In this document: positions 54,791 to 63,470 of the stretch, one piece after another
How positions within the stretch are numbered: position 1 is the first letter of the stretch
Layout: each line of letters begins with the position of its first letter
Assembly: GCF_000739615.1 (NCBI RefSeq)
Contig: NZ_BATP01000004.1
Span: 1-64,000 of the forward strand
Length of the DNA stretch: 64,000 nt
Source of the DNA: Haloferula sp. BvORR071
GTDB taxonomy: Bacteria; Verrucomicrobiota; Verrucomicrobiia; Verrucomicrobiales; Akkermansiaceae
Direction: 5' to 3'
Program-made: the position numbers and the translations under genes
Notes under the pieces: model-generated
Databases searched by the model: none
What the model saw: only the letters and a program-made list of their open reading frames with translations
Told to the model about the DNA's origin: nothing

Positions 54791-55297
54791 TCAAGCCACA
54801 TGAACCGCCTGTTTCCGCGGCCGCCACGCTCCAACTACCATCCCCAATCCGCCCACGACGAAAATCCCCGGGAACCACAGCGAGTAGCCGGGGGCCTTTG
54901 ATTCTTTTTCCAGCACCGCTGTCTGTGGATTCTCCGGGTTCACGTGGCACTCCTGCTGCGAGCCCTCCGGGTAGCGTTTGACGTAGGCATCGCTGATCGC
55001 CGTGCCCGAACTCCAGCCGCTGCCCCACAGCTTCACCAAGTTGCCTTTATAGGGCTGTTTCTCCCACTCGTAGCCGTAGCTGACCTTGAAGCGGTATTCC
55101 GGAGAGCTGTTCGGGTCGATCTGGCGGTCCTCCACCCCGGACTCCAGGATCACGCAGGGCACCACCGGCCAGTGTTCCACGGCCCGGGCACGCTGGAAGC
55201 TCCGCCACATCAGGGCGAAAAAGAGCCCGCCGGCCAAGGCGAGGCCCAAGCCGATGAAGGAAAGATAGACTCGGGAAGCGGTAGATGGGCCAGCCAC
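54791..55297 (-). CDS. DUF3592 membrane protein
   Basis: About 168 residues from GTG 55297, with GGGAGG 13 bases upstream; the frame is open to GTG 55366. Two membrane helices, VYLSFIGLGLALAGGLFFALM and LWFPGIFVVGGLGMVVGAW, flank an exported domain with WPVVPCVILESGVEDRQ, YRFKVSYGYEWEKQPYKG and YPEGSQQECHVNPENPQTAVLE, the hallmark of DUF3592. Function unknown. It is divergent from the GatB/YqeY gene. Confidence 0.7.
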   Translation of the reverse strand: MAGPSTASRVYLSFIGLGLALAGGLFFALMWRSFQRARAVEHWPVVPCVILESGVEDRQIDPNSSPEYRFKVSYGYEWEKQPYKGNLVKLWGSGWSSGTAISDAYVKRYPEGSQQECHVNPENPQTAVLEKESKAPGYSLWFPGIFVVGGLGMVVGAWRPRKQAVHVA

Positions 55298-55404
55298 GGG
55301 CTTGGCATAGCCTCCCCCCGGGCAACGCGCCACCGCTTTTCCGGGGTGGCGGGGCGTGGATTCCACTTTCCCGCGAGGGGCGGCCCGGCTACCAAGTCCC
55401 TCCC

Positions 55405-55866
55405 ATGAGCGACTTGGCTACCCGAATCCCCGAAGACCTGAAGGCCGCGATGAAGGCGAAGGACACCGTCGCCCTGGCCGTGATCCGCGCCCTGAAGACC
55501 GCGATGATGAACGTGATGACCTCGGCCGAGCGCAGCCAATCAGGCAAGCCGCTCGACGATGAAGAAATCACCGCGCTGATCCGCAAGCAGATCAAGCAGC
55601 GTCAGGATTCAATCGCGCAGTTCACCGCCGCCGGTCGCACCGAACTGGCCGCCACCGAACAAGCCGAAATCGTGGTGCTGGAGAAATATCTTCCCGCCGC
55701 CCTTTCCGCTGAGGAGATCACCGCGATCGTGGACGCGGCAGTCGCCGAGCTCGGTGCGAGTTCCAAGGCCGACATGGGCAAGGTCATGAGGCTGGTGCAG
55801 GAGCGCACCGCCGGCCGGGCCGATGGCAAGACGCTCTCGCAGGAGGTCGCCAAGCGCCTGTCCTGA
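55405..55866 (+). CDS. GatB/YqeY domain protein
   Basis: 153 residues from ATG 55405, the normal size for YqeY. Motifs are RIPEDLKAAMKAKDTVALAVIRALK, LIRKQIKQRQDSIAQFTAAGR and ADMGKVMRLVQERTAGRADGKTLSQEVAKRL, matching the tRNA-binding tail domain of GatB. Stand-alone YqeY proteins are of uncertain function, perhaps in tRNA-dependent amidation. The ispD start follows the stop by one base, so these two and the M16 gene form an operon. Confidence 0.88.
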   Translation: MSDLATRIPEDLKAAMKAKDTVALAVIRALKTAMMNVMTSAERSQSGKPLDDEEITALIRKQIKQRQDSIAQFTAAGRTELAATEQAEIVVLEKYLPAALSAEEITAIVDAAVAELGASSKADMGKVMRLVQERTAGRADGKTLSQEVAKRLS

Positions 55867-55867
55867 G

Positions 55868-56518
55868 ATGCGCTGCGCCGCCGTCATCGTCGCTGCGGGC
55901 AGCAGCCGCCGCATGGGCTTCGACAAGCTCGCGGCGGAAATCCGCGGTGTCTCCGTGTTGCGCCGCAGCGTGGATGCCTTCATGGCCACGCCGGAGGTGA
56001 CCCGCGTGATCGTGGTCGCGCCGCAAGAGCGTTTCGCGGCGCTGGGAACGGGTCTCCCCAAGCCGCTGCTGCGTGCTGATGGTGGCAAGGAGCGGCAGAA
56101 CTCCGTCGAGAATGGTTTGGCCTTGGTGGAGGAAGAACTGGTGGCGGTGCACGATGGGGCCCGCCCTTTGGTCACTCCGCAGGCCATTTCCACCTGCATC
56201 TCGGAAGCCGGTGACACGGGAGCCGCCACCTTGGCGCGACAGGTCACGGAGACGATCAAGCGAGCCGATGCCGATGACTTCGCCCGCGAGAGCGTGAGCC
56301 GCGAGCTGCTGTGGTTCATGGAAACCCCGCAGATCTTCCGCACAGCGCTGCTGCGGCAGGCCTATGCCACGGTGCGTGAAAAGGGCCTGATCGTGACCGA
56401 TGAAGTTTCCGCCATGGAAGCCATCGGCGTGTTTACGAAGCTGGTCGCCTCCCCTTCCCCGAATCTCAAAATCACGGTGCCTGCGGATATCGAACTCGCC
56501 ACCGCCCTGCTGCGATGA
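55868..56518 (+). CDS. ispD: 2-C-methyl-D-erythritol 4-phosphate cytidylyltransferase
   Basis: 216 residues from ATG 55868. It makes CDP-methylerythritol in the MEP isoprenoid pathway. The nucleotidyltransferase motif AAVIVAAGSSRRMGFDK is at 4-20, the second motif KERQNSVENGLALVEE follows, and VAVHDGARPLVTPQAI and VTDEVSAMEAIG and the C-terminal NLKITVPADIELATALL are present. It is linked to YqeY upstream and overlaps the M16 peptidase start (ATGA 56515-56518). The product feeds the polyprenyl synthase 5 kb away. Confidence 0.92.
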   Translation: MRCAAVIVAAGSSRRMGFDKLAAEIRGVSVLRRSVDAFMATPEVTRVIVVAPQERFAALGTGLPKPLLRADGGKERQNSVENGLALVEEELVAVHDGARPLVTPQAISTCISEAGDTGAATLARQVTETIKRADADDFARESVSRELLWFMETPQIFRTALLRQAYATVREKGLIVTDEVSAMEAIGVFTKLVASPSPNLKITVPADIELATALLR

Positions 56519-57738
56519 ATCTGGCCACCTACGAATCTCTGGTCCTGCCTTCCGGTTTCCGCCTCGCGGTATCCACCCTGCCGTGGAGCGAGTGCGCCGC
56601 CTTCTCGATCCACGTCGCCGCCGGTAGCCGGGATGACTTGGCGGGGCTGGCGGGCACGGCTCACTTCGTGGAGCACATGGTGTTCAAGGGCACCCAGCGC
56701 CGCGATGCGCGGGCAATCAGCCTGGACGCCGAGGACGCCGGTGGCTCGCTGAATGCCTGCACCACCGAGGACCAAGTGGTTTACGAAGCCCGCGGCGATG
56801 CAGACTCCCTGCCGCTGCTGGCGGACATCACCGCGGACATCGTCTGGAACGCAACCTTTCCGACCAAGGAGATCCCCTTGGAGCGCGAGGTGATTGCCGA
56901 GGAGATCGTGATGTATCGTGAGTCGCCGGGCGACCACATCGGCGATCTGATTTCCGCGGCGCTGTGGTCGCCGCATCCCTTGGGCGAATCCGTCTCCGGC
57001 AGTGAGGAAAGCATCGCCCGCATCAAGAAGGCGGAGCTATCGGCCTTCCGCGACCGCCACCACTTCCGCAACGACACCGTCATCTCGGTCGCCGGGCCTT
57101 TCAGTCCGCAAGCGGTGGCGGAGATTCTAGCAGCACACTTGCCGGCTTCCCGGGAAGCGGTGGAACTCGTGCCGATCGGCAGCCTGCCCAAGCCCGGGCA
57201 TGTGATCGACGAGCGCGACACCGACCAACTCCAGCTTGCACTCGCATGGCGCACGCCCGGTCGCACCGACCAGCGCCGCCATGCGCTGCGACTGCTCTCG
57301 ATGATCCTCGGCGAGAGCGCGGGCTCCCGGCTCTTCCAGGAGCTGCGCGAGAAGCGCGGGCTCTGCTATCATGTGTCCTGCGATGCGAGCTTCTTTGCGG
57401 AGGTTGGCTCCTTCGAAATCCACAGCGGCCTCGCGCCGAAAGGCCGTGCGGAAGCCTTGGGCTGCATTGAGCGTGAGATCGAGGACCTGGCCAAGAACGG
57501 CCCGCGTCCGGAGGAACTCGCCCGCGCCAAGCGCCTGGCGGCAAGCCAGATGAAGATGGCGATGGAGAGCACCGGTGCCCATGCCTCGTGGGCAGGAGAC
57601 AGCATGCTACAGTATGGCGTGATCATCACGCCTGCCGATGCACTTGCCACTTGGCAAGCGGTGACGGCCGAGGAGATCCGTGAGGTCGCCGCAGCCTTTC
57701 TAACAGGTGACCGCGCGATGGCGGAGATCCGGCCTTAA
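56515..57738 (+). CDS. M16 family zinc metallopeptidase (insulinase/processing peptidase-like)
   Basis: 407 residues. The inverted zinc-binding motif HXXEH is HFVEH at about 50-54, in AHFVEHMVFKGTQRR; the third ligand is the glutamate in AEEIVMYRESPGDHIG. The C-terminal half has the second M16 domain (LQLALAWRTPGRTDQRRHAL, GESAGSRLFQELREKRGLCY). It resembles the single-chain cytoplasmic processing peptidases of bacteria. It overlaps ispD by 4 bp and ends before a bidirectional terminator. No signal peptide is seen. Confidence 0.88.
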   Translation: MNLATYESLVLPSGFRLAVSTLPWSECAAFSIHVAAGSRDDLAGLAGTAHFVEHMVFKGTQRRDARAISLDAEDAGGSLNACTTEDQVVYEARGDADSLPLLADITADIVWNATFPTKEIPLEREVIAEEIVMYRESPGDHIGDLISAALWSPHPLGESVSGSEESIARIKKAELSAFRDRHHFRNDTVISVAGPFSPQAVAEILAAHLPASREAVELVPIGSLPKPGHVIDERDTDQLQLALAWRTPGRTDQRRHALRLLSMILGESAGSRLFQELREKRGLCYHVSCDASFFAEVGSFEIHSGLAPKGRAEALGCIEREIEDLAKNGPRPEELARAKRLAASQMKMAMESTGAHASWAGDSMLQYGVIITPADALATWQAVTAEEIREVAAAFLTGDRAMAEIRP

Positions 57739-57764
57739 CAACGGTCCTCTTCGCCTGGCCGATT

Positions 57765-57798
57765 AAAAAAGCCGGGCCCCTCGCGGAGCCCGGCTTGA
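57765..57798 (-). terminator. Terminator (both directions)
   Basis: AAGCCGGGC (57769-57777) and GCCCGGCTT (57788-57796) form a 9-bp stem; read on the minus strand it ends in TTTTTT. It serves the lipoprotein gene (stop at 57826) and perhaps the M16 gene on the other side. Confidence 0.8.
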
Positions 57799-57825
57799 GA
57801 TGATCTACCGATCGGCAGTCCGCGC

Positions 57826-60024
57826 TTAGCGCACCTTGAAGTGCACCGTGGTGCGGAGCGTGCTGCCTTCGATGCGCTGGTTGATGCCCATGCTGTCGAA
57901 TTCGCCGAAGGCCTCGAGGCCCTTCTTGATGCGCGGCAGCTCGGCCTTGAACTCCTCGAAGTTCGGGCCCATCACGCCTTCGCCGTTCTTCTCGAGCAGC
58001 GCCACCCAGTCGGTGGTGAAGCTGCGCAGGGCGTCGAAGTCCAACTCGAACCAAGCGCCCGTGCGGTCATCCCCGGCACTGTCCGCAGCGGCGGCCAGAT
58101 CGAGCGCGTGGACCTTGGAGGTCGAGAGCACGAACCACTTGTCGCCCACCGTCACAGACGGCAGGAAGTCGTCATTGAAGAACGGGAACGAGAAGGACCA
58201 AGTGGTCAGGCCGTTGCGCTCGGAGCTCATCGGCTTCTGCATCGGGATCTCGGTGCCAGACATCTCGCTGACGGACTTGAGGACATTGCGCAGCGAGCCA
58301 TCGAGCTTCTTCCACGAATCCTTGAGCTTGGCGCGGTCGGTCACCGGCGAGATCGAGGAGATGCGGATGAACTTGCCGGCATCCACCAGCTCCTGCGGGA
58401 TCTGCGGAATGGCCGGCATGGAACCCTTCAAGTCGATGACGAAGGCATGCTCGGTGCCCAAGCCGCTCTGCATGGTCTGCAGCGAGTCCCACATCCCGAT
58501 CGTGTCGGTGCGGAATTTCTCGTTGAAGAGCCCGAAGCCCTGCTGGAACTGCTGCAAGTCCGAGTCGTCCACCTTGAGGCCGGCGATCTTCTCCGCCATG
58601 GAATAGGCGGTCTCGATCAGGGCTTCGCCATACTCGTTGGCGCGCTTGGTGTATTCCGGGCTGTTGATCCAGTTGCCGAAGAGCAAGGTGCCCTCGCCGC
58701 CACCGAGCTTGGAGAGCTTGTGCTTGGCGGTGAGATCGAAAGCCCCGCGGTCCACGCCGCCGAAGAACTCGAACTTCACGCCTTGATCCAGCACGGCGAC
58801 CATGCCGCCGGCCTCCGCCTTGCAGAGACCGACCAGGGCATCTTCCTTCTCACCCAGGACATCCAGCAGTTGCGCCAGATCGCGGGTATCGCCGAAGGCA
58901 GTGGTCGCGCCGAGGCCATCGCGGATGCCGAGGGCCATATCCTTGAGGCTGCCGGAGATCGTGGCCTTGCCGACTTCCTTGTCAGCATAGACGAAGCCGA
59001 CGACCTTCTTGCCCTTGAAGCCATCCACATAAGAGATCGCGTCGTTCGCGGCGAGCGAGTCCTCGACCTTCTCGACCAGCGGCACGTTCTCCTCGTTGTC
59101 GCCAAGATAGAGCATCAGGTAATTGTCCAAGGCGCCCTGAGCGATGACGATGTCCTTCTTCTTGATCGAGGCAATCACCTTGTCGGCATCTGCCGGAGCC
59201 AGCATCTGGTCCAAGCTTTCGCGATTCTGCTCAAGCTGCGCACCGAGGAAGCTGCCGAGGATCTTGACGCCCTTGAAAGCGACACCGCCCTTGGTGAATT
59301 CCAGCGGCTTGGCTCCCTCGCCGAGATTGGCGGCGACCATGTCGAGACCAGAGACCAGCTGCTGCTGCGCCATCTCCAGGCTCTCCTTGTCGACAGCCTT
59401 GATCCCCGTCAGCACGGGCGGGATAGAGAGCCGATCGATGAGGTCGAGCTCCTTGCCAATGTCCTTGGCCATGGCCGACAGGACATCCGGATTGGTCGCA
59501 CCCGGATTGAATTCGCCGTTCTTGATCCCTTCCCCGAAGGACTGGGTAAGCATGCGGAACTGATAGTAGTTCGTGCGGCGGCTGAGGTTCATCAGATTCG
59601 CCAGTTGCGGGGCGCTGCCCTTGCCGGTCGCGATGAACATTTCCTGGCCAATGAACTTGCCGGCTTCCTCCATGCCCTCGGCGATTTCCGCTTCGGGATC
59701 CTCGCCTTCGGCTGCCGCCGTTTCGCGGATGAAGCCCCAAGTTTTCAGGCTGCGCAGGCGCTTCACGATCTCCTTGCCGTCGTAGATTCCCAGCACGCTT
59801 TCGGTGTCCTTGGAGAGCCGGCCGACGATGCCGAGCATGGCAGCGCGGTCAGCAGCACTCATGGCGCTAACTGCGGGAGCGGGCGCGCCAGGCGCCGGAG
59901 CAACCGCTGCGGAAGGAGTCGGGGAGGGAGCGGGAGGTGCCGACGCTTCCTTCTTGTTATCACAAGCGCCTAGGACCAGCGCGGATGCGGGGAGGACGGA
60001 CCACCATGTACGGAACGATTTCAT
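57826..60024 (-). CDS. Large hypothetical lipoprotein (732 aa)
   Basis: Family not recognised. The N-terminus has a lipoprotein signal with lipobox LVLGAC at residues about 16-21 (FRTWWSVLPASALVLGACDN), followed by a Pro/Ala linker (APPAPSPTPSAAVAPAPGAP). The mature part is a long alpha/beta protein with an internal duplication-like pattern: IGQEMFIATGKGSAPQ and GVKFEFFGGVDRGAFDL. It should sit on the periplasmic side of a membrane. A minus-strand terminator follows. Nothing in the neighbourhood suggests its role. Confidence 0.7.
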   Translation of the reverse strand: MKSFRTWWSVLPASALVLGACDNKKEASAPPAPSPTPSAAVAPAPGAPAPAVSAMSAADRAAMLGIVGRLSKDTESVLGIYDGKEIVKRLRSLKTWGFIRETAAAEGEDPEAEIAEGMEEAGKFIGQEMFIATGKGSAPQLANLMNLSRRTNYYQFRMLTQSFGEGIKNGEFNPGATNPDVLSAMAKDIGKELDLIDRLSIPPVLTGIKAVDKESLEMAQQQLVSGLDMVAANLGEGAKPLEFTKGGVAFKGVKILGSFLGAQLEQNRESLDQMLAPADADKVIASIKKKDIVIAQGALDNYLMLYLGDNEENVPLVEKVEDSLAANDAISYVDGFKGKKVVGFVYADKEVGKATISGSLKDMALGIRDGLGATTAFGDTRDLAQLLDVLGEKEDALVGLCKAEAGGMVAVLDQGVKFEFFGGVDRGAFDLTAKHKLSKLGGGEGTLLFGNWINSPEYTKRANEYGEALIETAYSMAEKIAGLKVDDSDLQQFQQGFGLFNEKFRTDTIGMWDSLQTMQSGLGTEHAFVIDLKGSMPAIPQIPQELVDAGKFIRISSISPVTDRAKLKDSWKKLDGSLRNVLKSVSEMSGTEIPMQKPMSSERNGLTTWSFSFPFFNDDFLPSVTVGDKWFVLSTSKVHALDLAAAADSAGDDRTGAWFELDFDALRSFTTDWVALLEKNGEGVMGPNFEEFKAELPRIKKGLEAFGEFDSMGINQRIEGSTLRTTVHFKVR

Positions 60025-60090
60025 TACCCACCCAACCTACGGGAATCCACGAAGCTAGGGCAATTCCAAAGCAGAACCGATTTCACATGC

Positions 60091-60123
60091 GAAAAAAGAG
60101 CCGGGACAGCGCGTCCCGGCTCA
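60091..60123 (-). terminator. Terminator after the DUF1080 gene
   Basis: GAGCCGGGAC (60098-60107) and GTCCCGGCTC (60113-60122) form a 10-bp stem with a 5-base loop; read on the minus strand it ends in TTTTTT, 28 bp after the stop at 60151. Confidence 0.88.
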
Positions 60124-60150
60124 GAAAATCCAGTCTGATAGCCCCAAGCC

Positions 60151-60936
60151 CTAGTTCGGCGCGGCAATCGGGCGGACCCAGATATTCCGGAACTCGATCG
60201 GGTCGCCGTGGAATTGCAGGGCGATCGGACCGGTTTCCGGGTGATTGTCCGGATACTTGGCCAGTTGGCGATACTGGGTGGGGCCGATCAGCTTGCGGGC
60301 ATTCTGGACCACGATCCCATTCACCAGCACGGTCGCCACGGCGGGTTCGGTGACCTTGCCGCCGTCCAGCTTGGGCGGGGTGAAGAGGATCTCGTAGCTC
60401 TGCCATTCCCCCTGTGGGCGGATGGCATTCACCAGGGGCGGGCTCTGGCCATAGAGCGCGCCGGCGGTGCCGTCCGCATAGGTCGGGTTATCGTGGCTTT
60501 GGAGGATCTGCACCTCGTAGAGGCCCATCAGGAAGATCCCGCTGTTGCCGCCGCCTTGGCCCTTGACCGGGCGCCCCGGGGGCACGCGCCACTCGATGTG
60601 AACTTGCACCGGACCGAATTTGTCCTTGGTGGTTAGCATCCCGGGAGACGCCGTGAAACCGCCGTCCTTGACCGGCCACATGGGCTTGCCCTCGCTGTTG
60701 ACCCACGCATCCAGCGACTTGCCGTCAAAGAGCACCTTGGCGTCCGCTGGCGGCTTGACCTCCACGGCCCCGGCATTTTCCACCACCGGCGGCTGGGGAC
60801 GGCTGCCGTCATGCACTTTCCACGGCGTACCGGGGATTTGCGGGGTGCCGGGATCAATTCCCGGACCTTCCGCTGCCATTGCCATACCCCCGGCTGCAAA
60901 GCAGCCGGCCATCGCCGTCCATCGGAGTGCGCGCAT
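60151..60936 (-). CDS. Secreted DUF1080 (3-keto-disaccharide hydrolase-like) protein
   Basis: 261 residues from ATG 60936 with a signal peptide (LRWTAMAGCFAAGGMAMAA). The DUF1080 beta-jelly-roll is shown by VLFDGKSLDAWVNSEGKP, VHIEWRVPPG, GNSGIFLMGLYEVQILQSH, WQSYEILFTPPKLDGG, ATVLVNGIVVQNAR and ALQFHGDPIEFRNIWVRPI. The family cleaves 3-keto-glycosides after oxidation, consistent with other sugar-degradation genes here. The longer frame (to 61968) is antisense to the polyprenyl synthase. It is divergent from that gene. Confidence 0.85.
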   Translation of the reverse strand: MRALRWTAMAGCFAAGGMAMAAEGPGIDPGTPQIPGTPWKVHDGSRPQPPVVENAGAVEVKPPADAKVLFDGKSLDAWVNSEGKPMWPVKDGGFTASPGMLTTKDKFGPVQVHIEWRVPPGRPVKGQGGGNSGIFLMGLYEVQILQSHDNPTYADGTAGALYGQSPPLVNAIRPQGEWQSYEILFTPPKLDGGKVTEPAVATVLVNGIVVQNARKLIGPTQYRQLAKYPDNHPETGPIALQFHGDPIEFRNIWVRPIAAPN

Positions 60937-61023
60937 GTTGTGAGAGATCAGGTGGCAGAACGTCTGGAATGGCGCAATCTTTCGCTGTGTCCGTGACATC
61001 GGAGTTGCGGACCGGAAGAGATT

Positions 61024-61037
61024 GTGAAAAATTTCAC
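61024..61037. promoter_or_regulatory. Palindrome, possible operator
   Basis: GTGAAA-AA-TTTCAC is a perfect 6-bp dyad lying 14 bp before the polyprenyl synthase ATG and between it and the divergent DUF1080 gene. It could bind a dimeric repressor. The GTG inside could also be a start codon, which would make the palindrome part of the coding sequence. Confidence 0.35.
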
Positions 61038-61050
61038 AAGCGTCCGCGCC

Positions 61051-62058
61051 ATGAGTAACACCACCCTTCCACAGGGCCGCAGCGAGCGGTTCCCATTCGA
61101 GCTTGTCCGGCCCCAGTTGGAACGTGTGGAAGCCTCCATCCGCGACCAAATCCGGGCCTTCGACCCGGCGGTGGAGCCCTACGTCAGTTACGTCTGCAAT
61201 ACCTCGGGCAAGCGCATCCGCCCTGCCCTTTCGATTCTGGCCGGCGGGGCCCTCGGCAACGTCGAGGACGGCCACGTGAAGCTCGGGGTGATCCTGGAGC
61301 TGATCCACATGGCAACGCTGGTGCACGATGATATCATCGACGGCGCCACCACCCGCCGGATGGTGCCGACCGCGAATGCCAAGTGGGGTGCCGGCCTCTC
61401 GGTGCTTCTTGGCGATGCGCTCTTCTCGCACTCGCTGGCCTTGGCCACCGAGTTCAATGACATCGGGATTTGCCGCAAGGTGGGCCTCGCCTCGAAGGAA
61501 GTCTGCGAAGGCGAGATCATCCAGACCCAGCGCCGCTTCGACCTGACCCTGACCAAGGCCGACTATTTCCGGATCATCGAGATGAAGACCGGCGCACTCT
61601 TCGCCGCCGCTACCGGCATCGCCGCCGCGATCTCGGGTGCCGATGAGCAGACCGAGGCCAAGCTTTATGACTACGGTCTGAAGCTCGGCACCGCCTATCA
61701 GATTTACGATGACTGCCTGGATCTCGTCGGCAGCGAGGAGACCGTCGGCAAGACGCTCCGCACTGACCTGGAGAAGGGCAAGCTGACCCTGCCAATCCTC
61801 AACCTGCTCGAAAGCGCCAGCGAATCGCAGCGCTCGAAGTTGACCAAGCGGATCGTGGCCCAAGAGCCGCTCGACCTGCCGGTGCTCGTCGGCATCGCCG
61901 AGTATGAGGGTGCCGTGGAGTCTGCCGTGGATACCGCGCAGGACATGCTCGCGACTTGCCGGAACCACCTAGTGGGTCTGCCGGGAAGCGAGTATGCCGA
62001 GGCGCTCGGGCAGATTACCCGTTTCCTCGGGGCCTTGTTGGAGAAGTGCCGGAAGTAA
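61051..62058 (+). CDS. Polyprenyl diphosphate synthase (octaprenyl/heptaprenyl type)
   Basis: 335 residues from ATG 61051. A trans-prenyl transferase that elongates isoprenoid chains for the quinone tail. The two aspartate-rich motifs are LVHDDIID (first, about 97-101) and YDDCLD (second, about 220); GKRIRPALSILAGGALG and GEIIQTQRRFDLTL and KTGALFAAATGIAA are present. The chain length cannot be told exactly. Convergent with UbiE/MenG 126 bp downstream, both in menaquinone or ubiquinone synthesis. Confidence 0.9.
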   Translation: MSNTTLPQGRSERFPFELVRPQLERVEASIRDQIRAFDPAVEPYVSYVCNTSGKRIRPALSILAGGALGNVEDGHVKLGVILELIHMATLVHDDIIDGATTRRMVPTANAKWGAGLSVLLGDALFSHSLALATEFNDIGICRKVGLASKEVCEGEIIQTQRRFDLTLTKADYFRIIEMKTGALFAAATGIAAAISGADEQTEAKLYDYGLKLGTAYQIYDDCLDLVGSEETVGKTLRTDLEKGKLTLPILNLLESASESQRSKLTKRIVAQEPLDLPVLVGIAEYEGAVESAVDTAQDMLATCRNHLVGLPGSEYAEALGQITRFLGALLEKCRK

Positions 62059-62183
62059 AACGCAGAATCATCAATCACCCATCTTCCGATCATCAAGCGG
62101 AGTGATTGGGAGAGTGAGGCTGTGGCATTTGAACGGCAGCTTCCTCTTGGAGGCGACCCGTGGGCTGCAAAGCCAGATCTCTA

Positions 62184-62873
62184 TCAGACCGCCTCCGCCG
62201 TGTAAATGGAGGCCACGCCGCAGCTCAGCGGCTTCGCTTCAGCATCCTTGAAGCCTTGGGCTTCGATCAGATCGCACATGGCCTTGCCCATCGGGAACTC
62301 CTCGATCGAGCCGCCGAGGTATTCGTAGGCATCCTTCTGGCCGGTGAGCAGGCCAGCCATCTTCGGCAGGACGTTGTGGAGATACCAGCGGTAGGGCTTT
62401 TTCAAGATGCCTTCCGGTAGGGAGAAATCCAGGACCAGCAGGTGGCCACCGGGCTTGAGCACGCGGCGCATCTCGCGGATGGCCTCGCCGTAGTTCACCA
62501 TGTTGCGCAGGCCGAAGGCAACAGTGACGACGTCGAATTCGGCGTCCTTGAATGGCAAGGCCATCGCATCGGCCACGAGGGTGCGGGACAGGCCGCGGCG
62601 GCTGGCGTGGGCCAGCATCTCCGCGCAGAAGTCGCTACCGGTGACTTCCGCTTGCGGGCAGACGTCCTGCATCTCCAAGGCGAGATCACCGGTGCCGGTG
62701 GCGACGTCGAGGATGCGCTGCGGCTTCCATGCCTTGACGATCCGGGCGACCTTGCGCCGCCAGAGGATGTCCGTGCCCATGCTGAGCACGTGGTTGGTGG
62801 TCACGTAGCGGTCGGCGATGCGGGCGAAGGCATCGCGGACGTAAGAAGGGTCTTGGATTGTTCCGGCTCCCAT
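62184..62873 (-). CDS. ubiE: Demethylmenaquinone/2-methoxy-6-polyprenyl-1,4-benzoquinol methyltransferase
   Basis: 229 residues, the normal length for UbiE/MenG. It methylates the ring of demethylmenaquinone using SAM. Motifs are YVRDAFARIADRYVTTNHVLS at the N-terminus, ILDVATGTGDLALEM (SAM motif I), VTGSDFCAEMLAHA, ALPFKDAEFDVVTVAFGLRNM and VLKPGGHLLVLDFSLPEG. It is 12 bp downstream of a GNAT gene on the same strand, so the two are co-transcribed. Whether the substrate is menaquinone or ubiquinone is not shown. Confidence 0.92.
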   Translation of the reverse strand: MGAGTIQDPSYVRDAFARIADRYVTTNHVLSMGTDILWRRKVARIVKAWKPQRILDVATGTGDLALEMQDVCPQAEVTGSDFCAEMLAHASRRGLSRTLVADAMALPFKDAEFDVVTVAFGLRNMVNYGEAIREMRRVLKPGGHLLVLDFSLPEGILKKPYRWYLHNVLPKMAGLLTGQKDAYEYLGGSIEEFPMGKAMCDLIEAQGFKDAEAKPLSCGVASIYTAEAV

Positions 62874-62885
62874 CGTCTCGCTTGG

Positions 62886-63356
62886 TCAGGGAAGAATGTC
62901 GCCGTAGATGCCGGGATCACTGCCGGGAACCTCAATGGCTCCGCAGGCCTTTTCATAAAACTCGCGCGGGCCGACACCGCCGATGAAGGCGTAGGCGTAG
63001 CCCTGCTCGCGGAGGGCTTCAAGCGACTTGAAGAGCAGGGCCTTGCCGATGCCAGTGCCGCGGGCAGCTTCCGAGACACCGGTGGGGCCGAAGAAGCCGC
63101 GGGCGGTGGTGTCGTAGCAGGCGAAGCCGAGGACCGCCTTGTCCTTGGTGGCGATGAAGCAGGCGATCGGCTGGCGGCTGAGGGCGACGCCGACCTCGCT
63201 GACCCACTTCGGGGAGAAGTGCGTGCGGGCGAAGTCCTCGACGGTGTGCTTCTCGAAGGCCCGCGCCCGGCGCAACACGATCCCCTGCTCTTCCACCTTC
63301 CGGTAGATTTCCCCGCTCTCCGGCAGGTCGTAGAGCCGCACCAGCATGTCGATCAT
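62886..63356 (-). CDS. GNAT-family acetyltransferase
   Basis: 156 residues from ATG 63356 (MIDMLVRLYDLPESG). The acetyl-CoA binding loop is SEAARGTGIGKALLF, matching the R/Q-x-x-G-x-G/A motif, followed by LEALREQGYAYAFIGGVGPREFYEKACGA, typical of GNAT C-termini. The substrate is unknown. It lies just upstream of ubiE in the same direction, but a link to quinone synthesis is not evident. The longer frame to 63557 is antisense to the ABC ATPase. Confidence 0.85.
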   Translation of the reverse strand: MIDMLVRLYDLPESGEIYRKVEEQGIVLRRARAFEKHTVEDFARTHFSPKWVSEVGVALSRQPIACFIATKDKAVLGFACYDTTARGFFGPTGVSEAARGTGIGKALLFKSLEALREQGYAYAFIGGVGPREFYEKACGAIEVPGSDPGIYGDILP

Positions 63357-63470
63357 TGCGCTCTCCCTAGCGCATGGGGACCAGCGGGCAACCCGAAAAG
63401 CCGGGCAGACCATCGTGGGGCCATTTCCCATGGACATTTCCCAGCTGATGGCTGTTGATAGATAGCGGAA

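Noticed and set aside
57841-59973. 710-aa plus-strand ORF opposite the large lipoprotein gene
   Set aside because: It is antisense to a gene with a clear lipoprotein signal and its own terminator; the plus product has no recognisable features.
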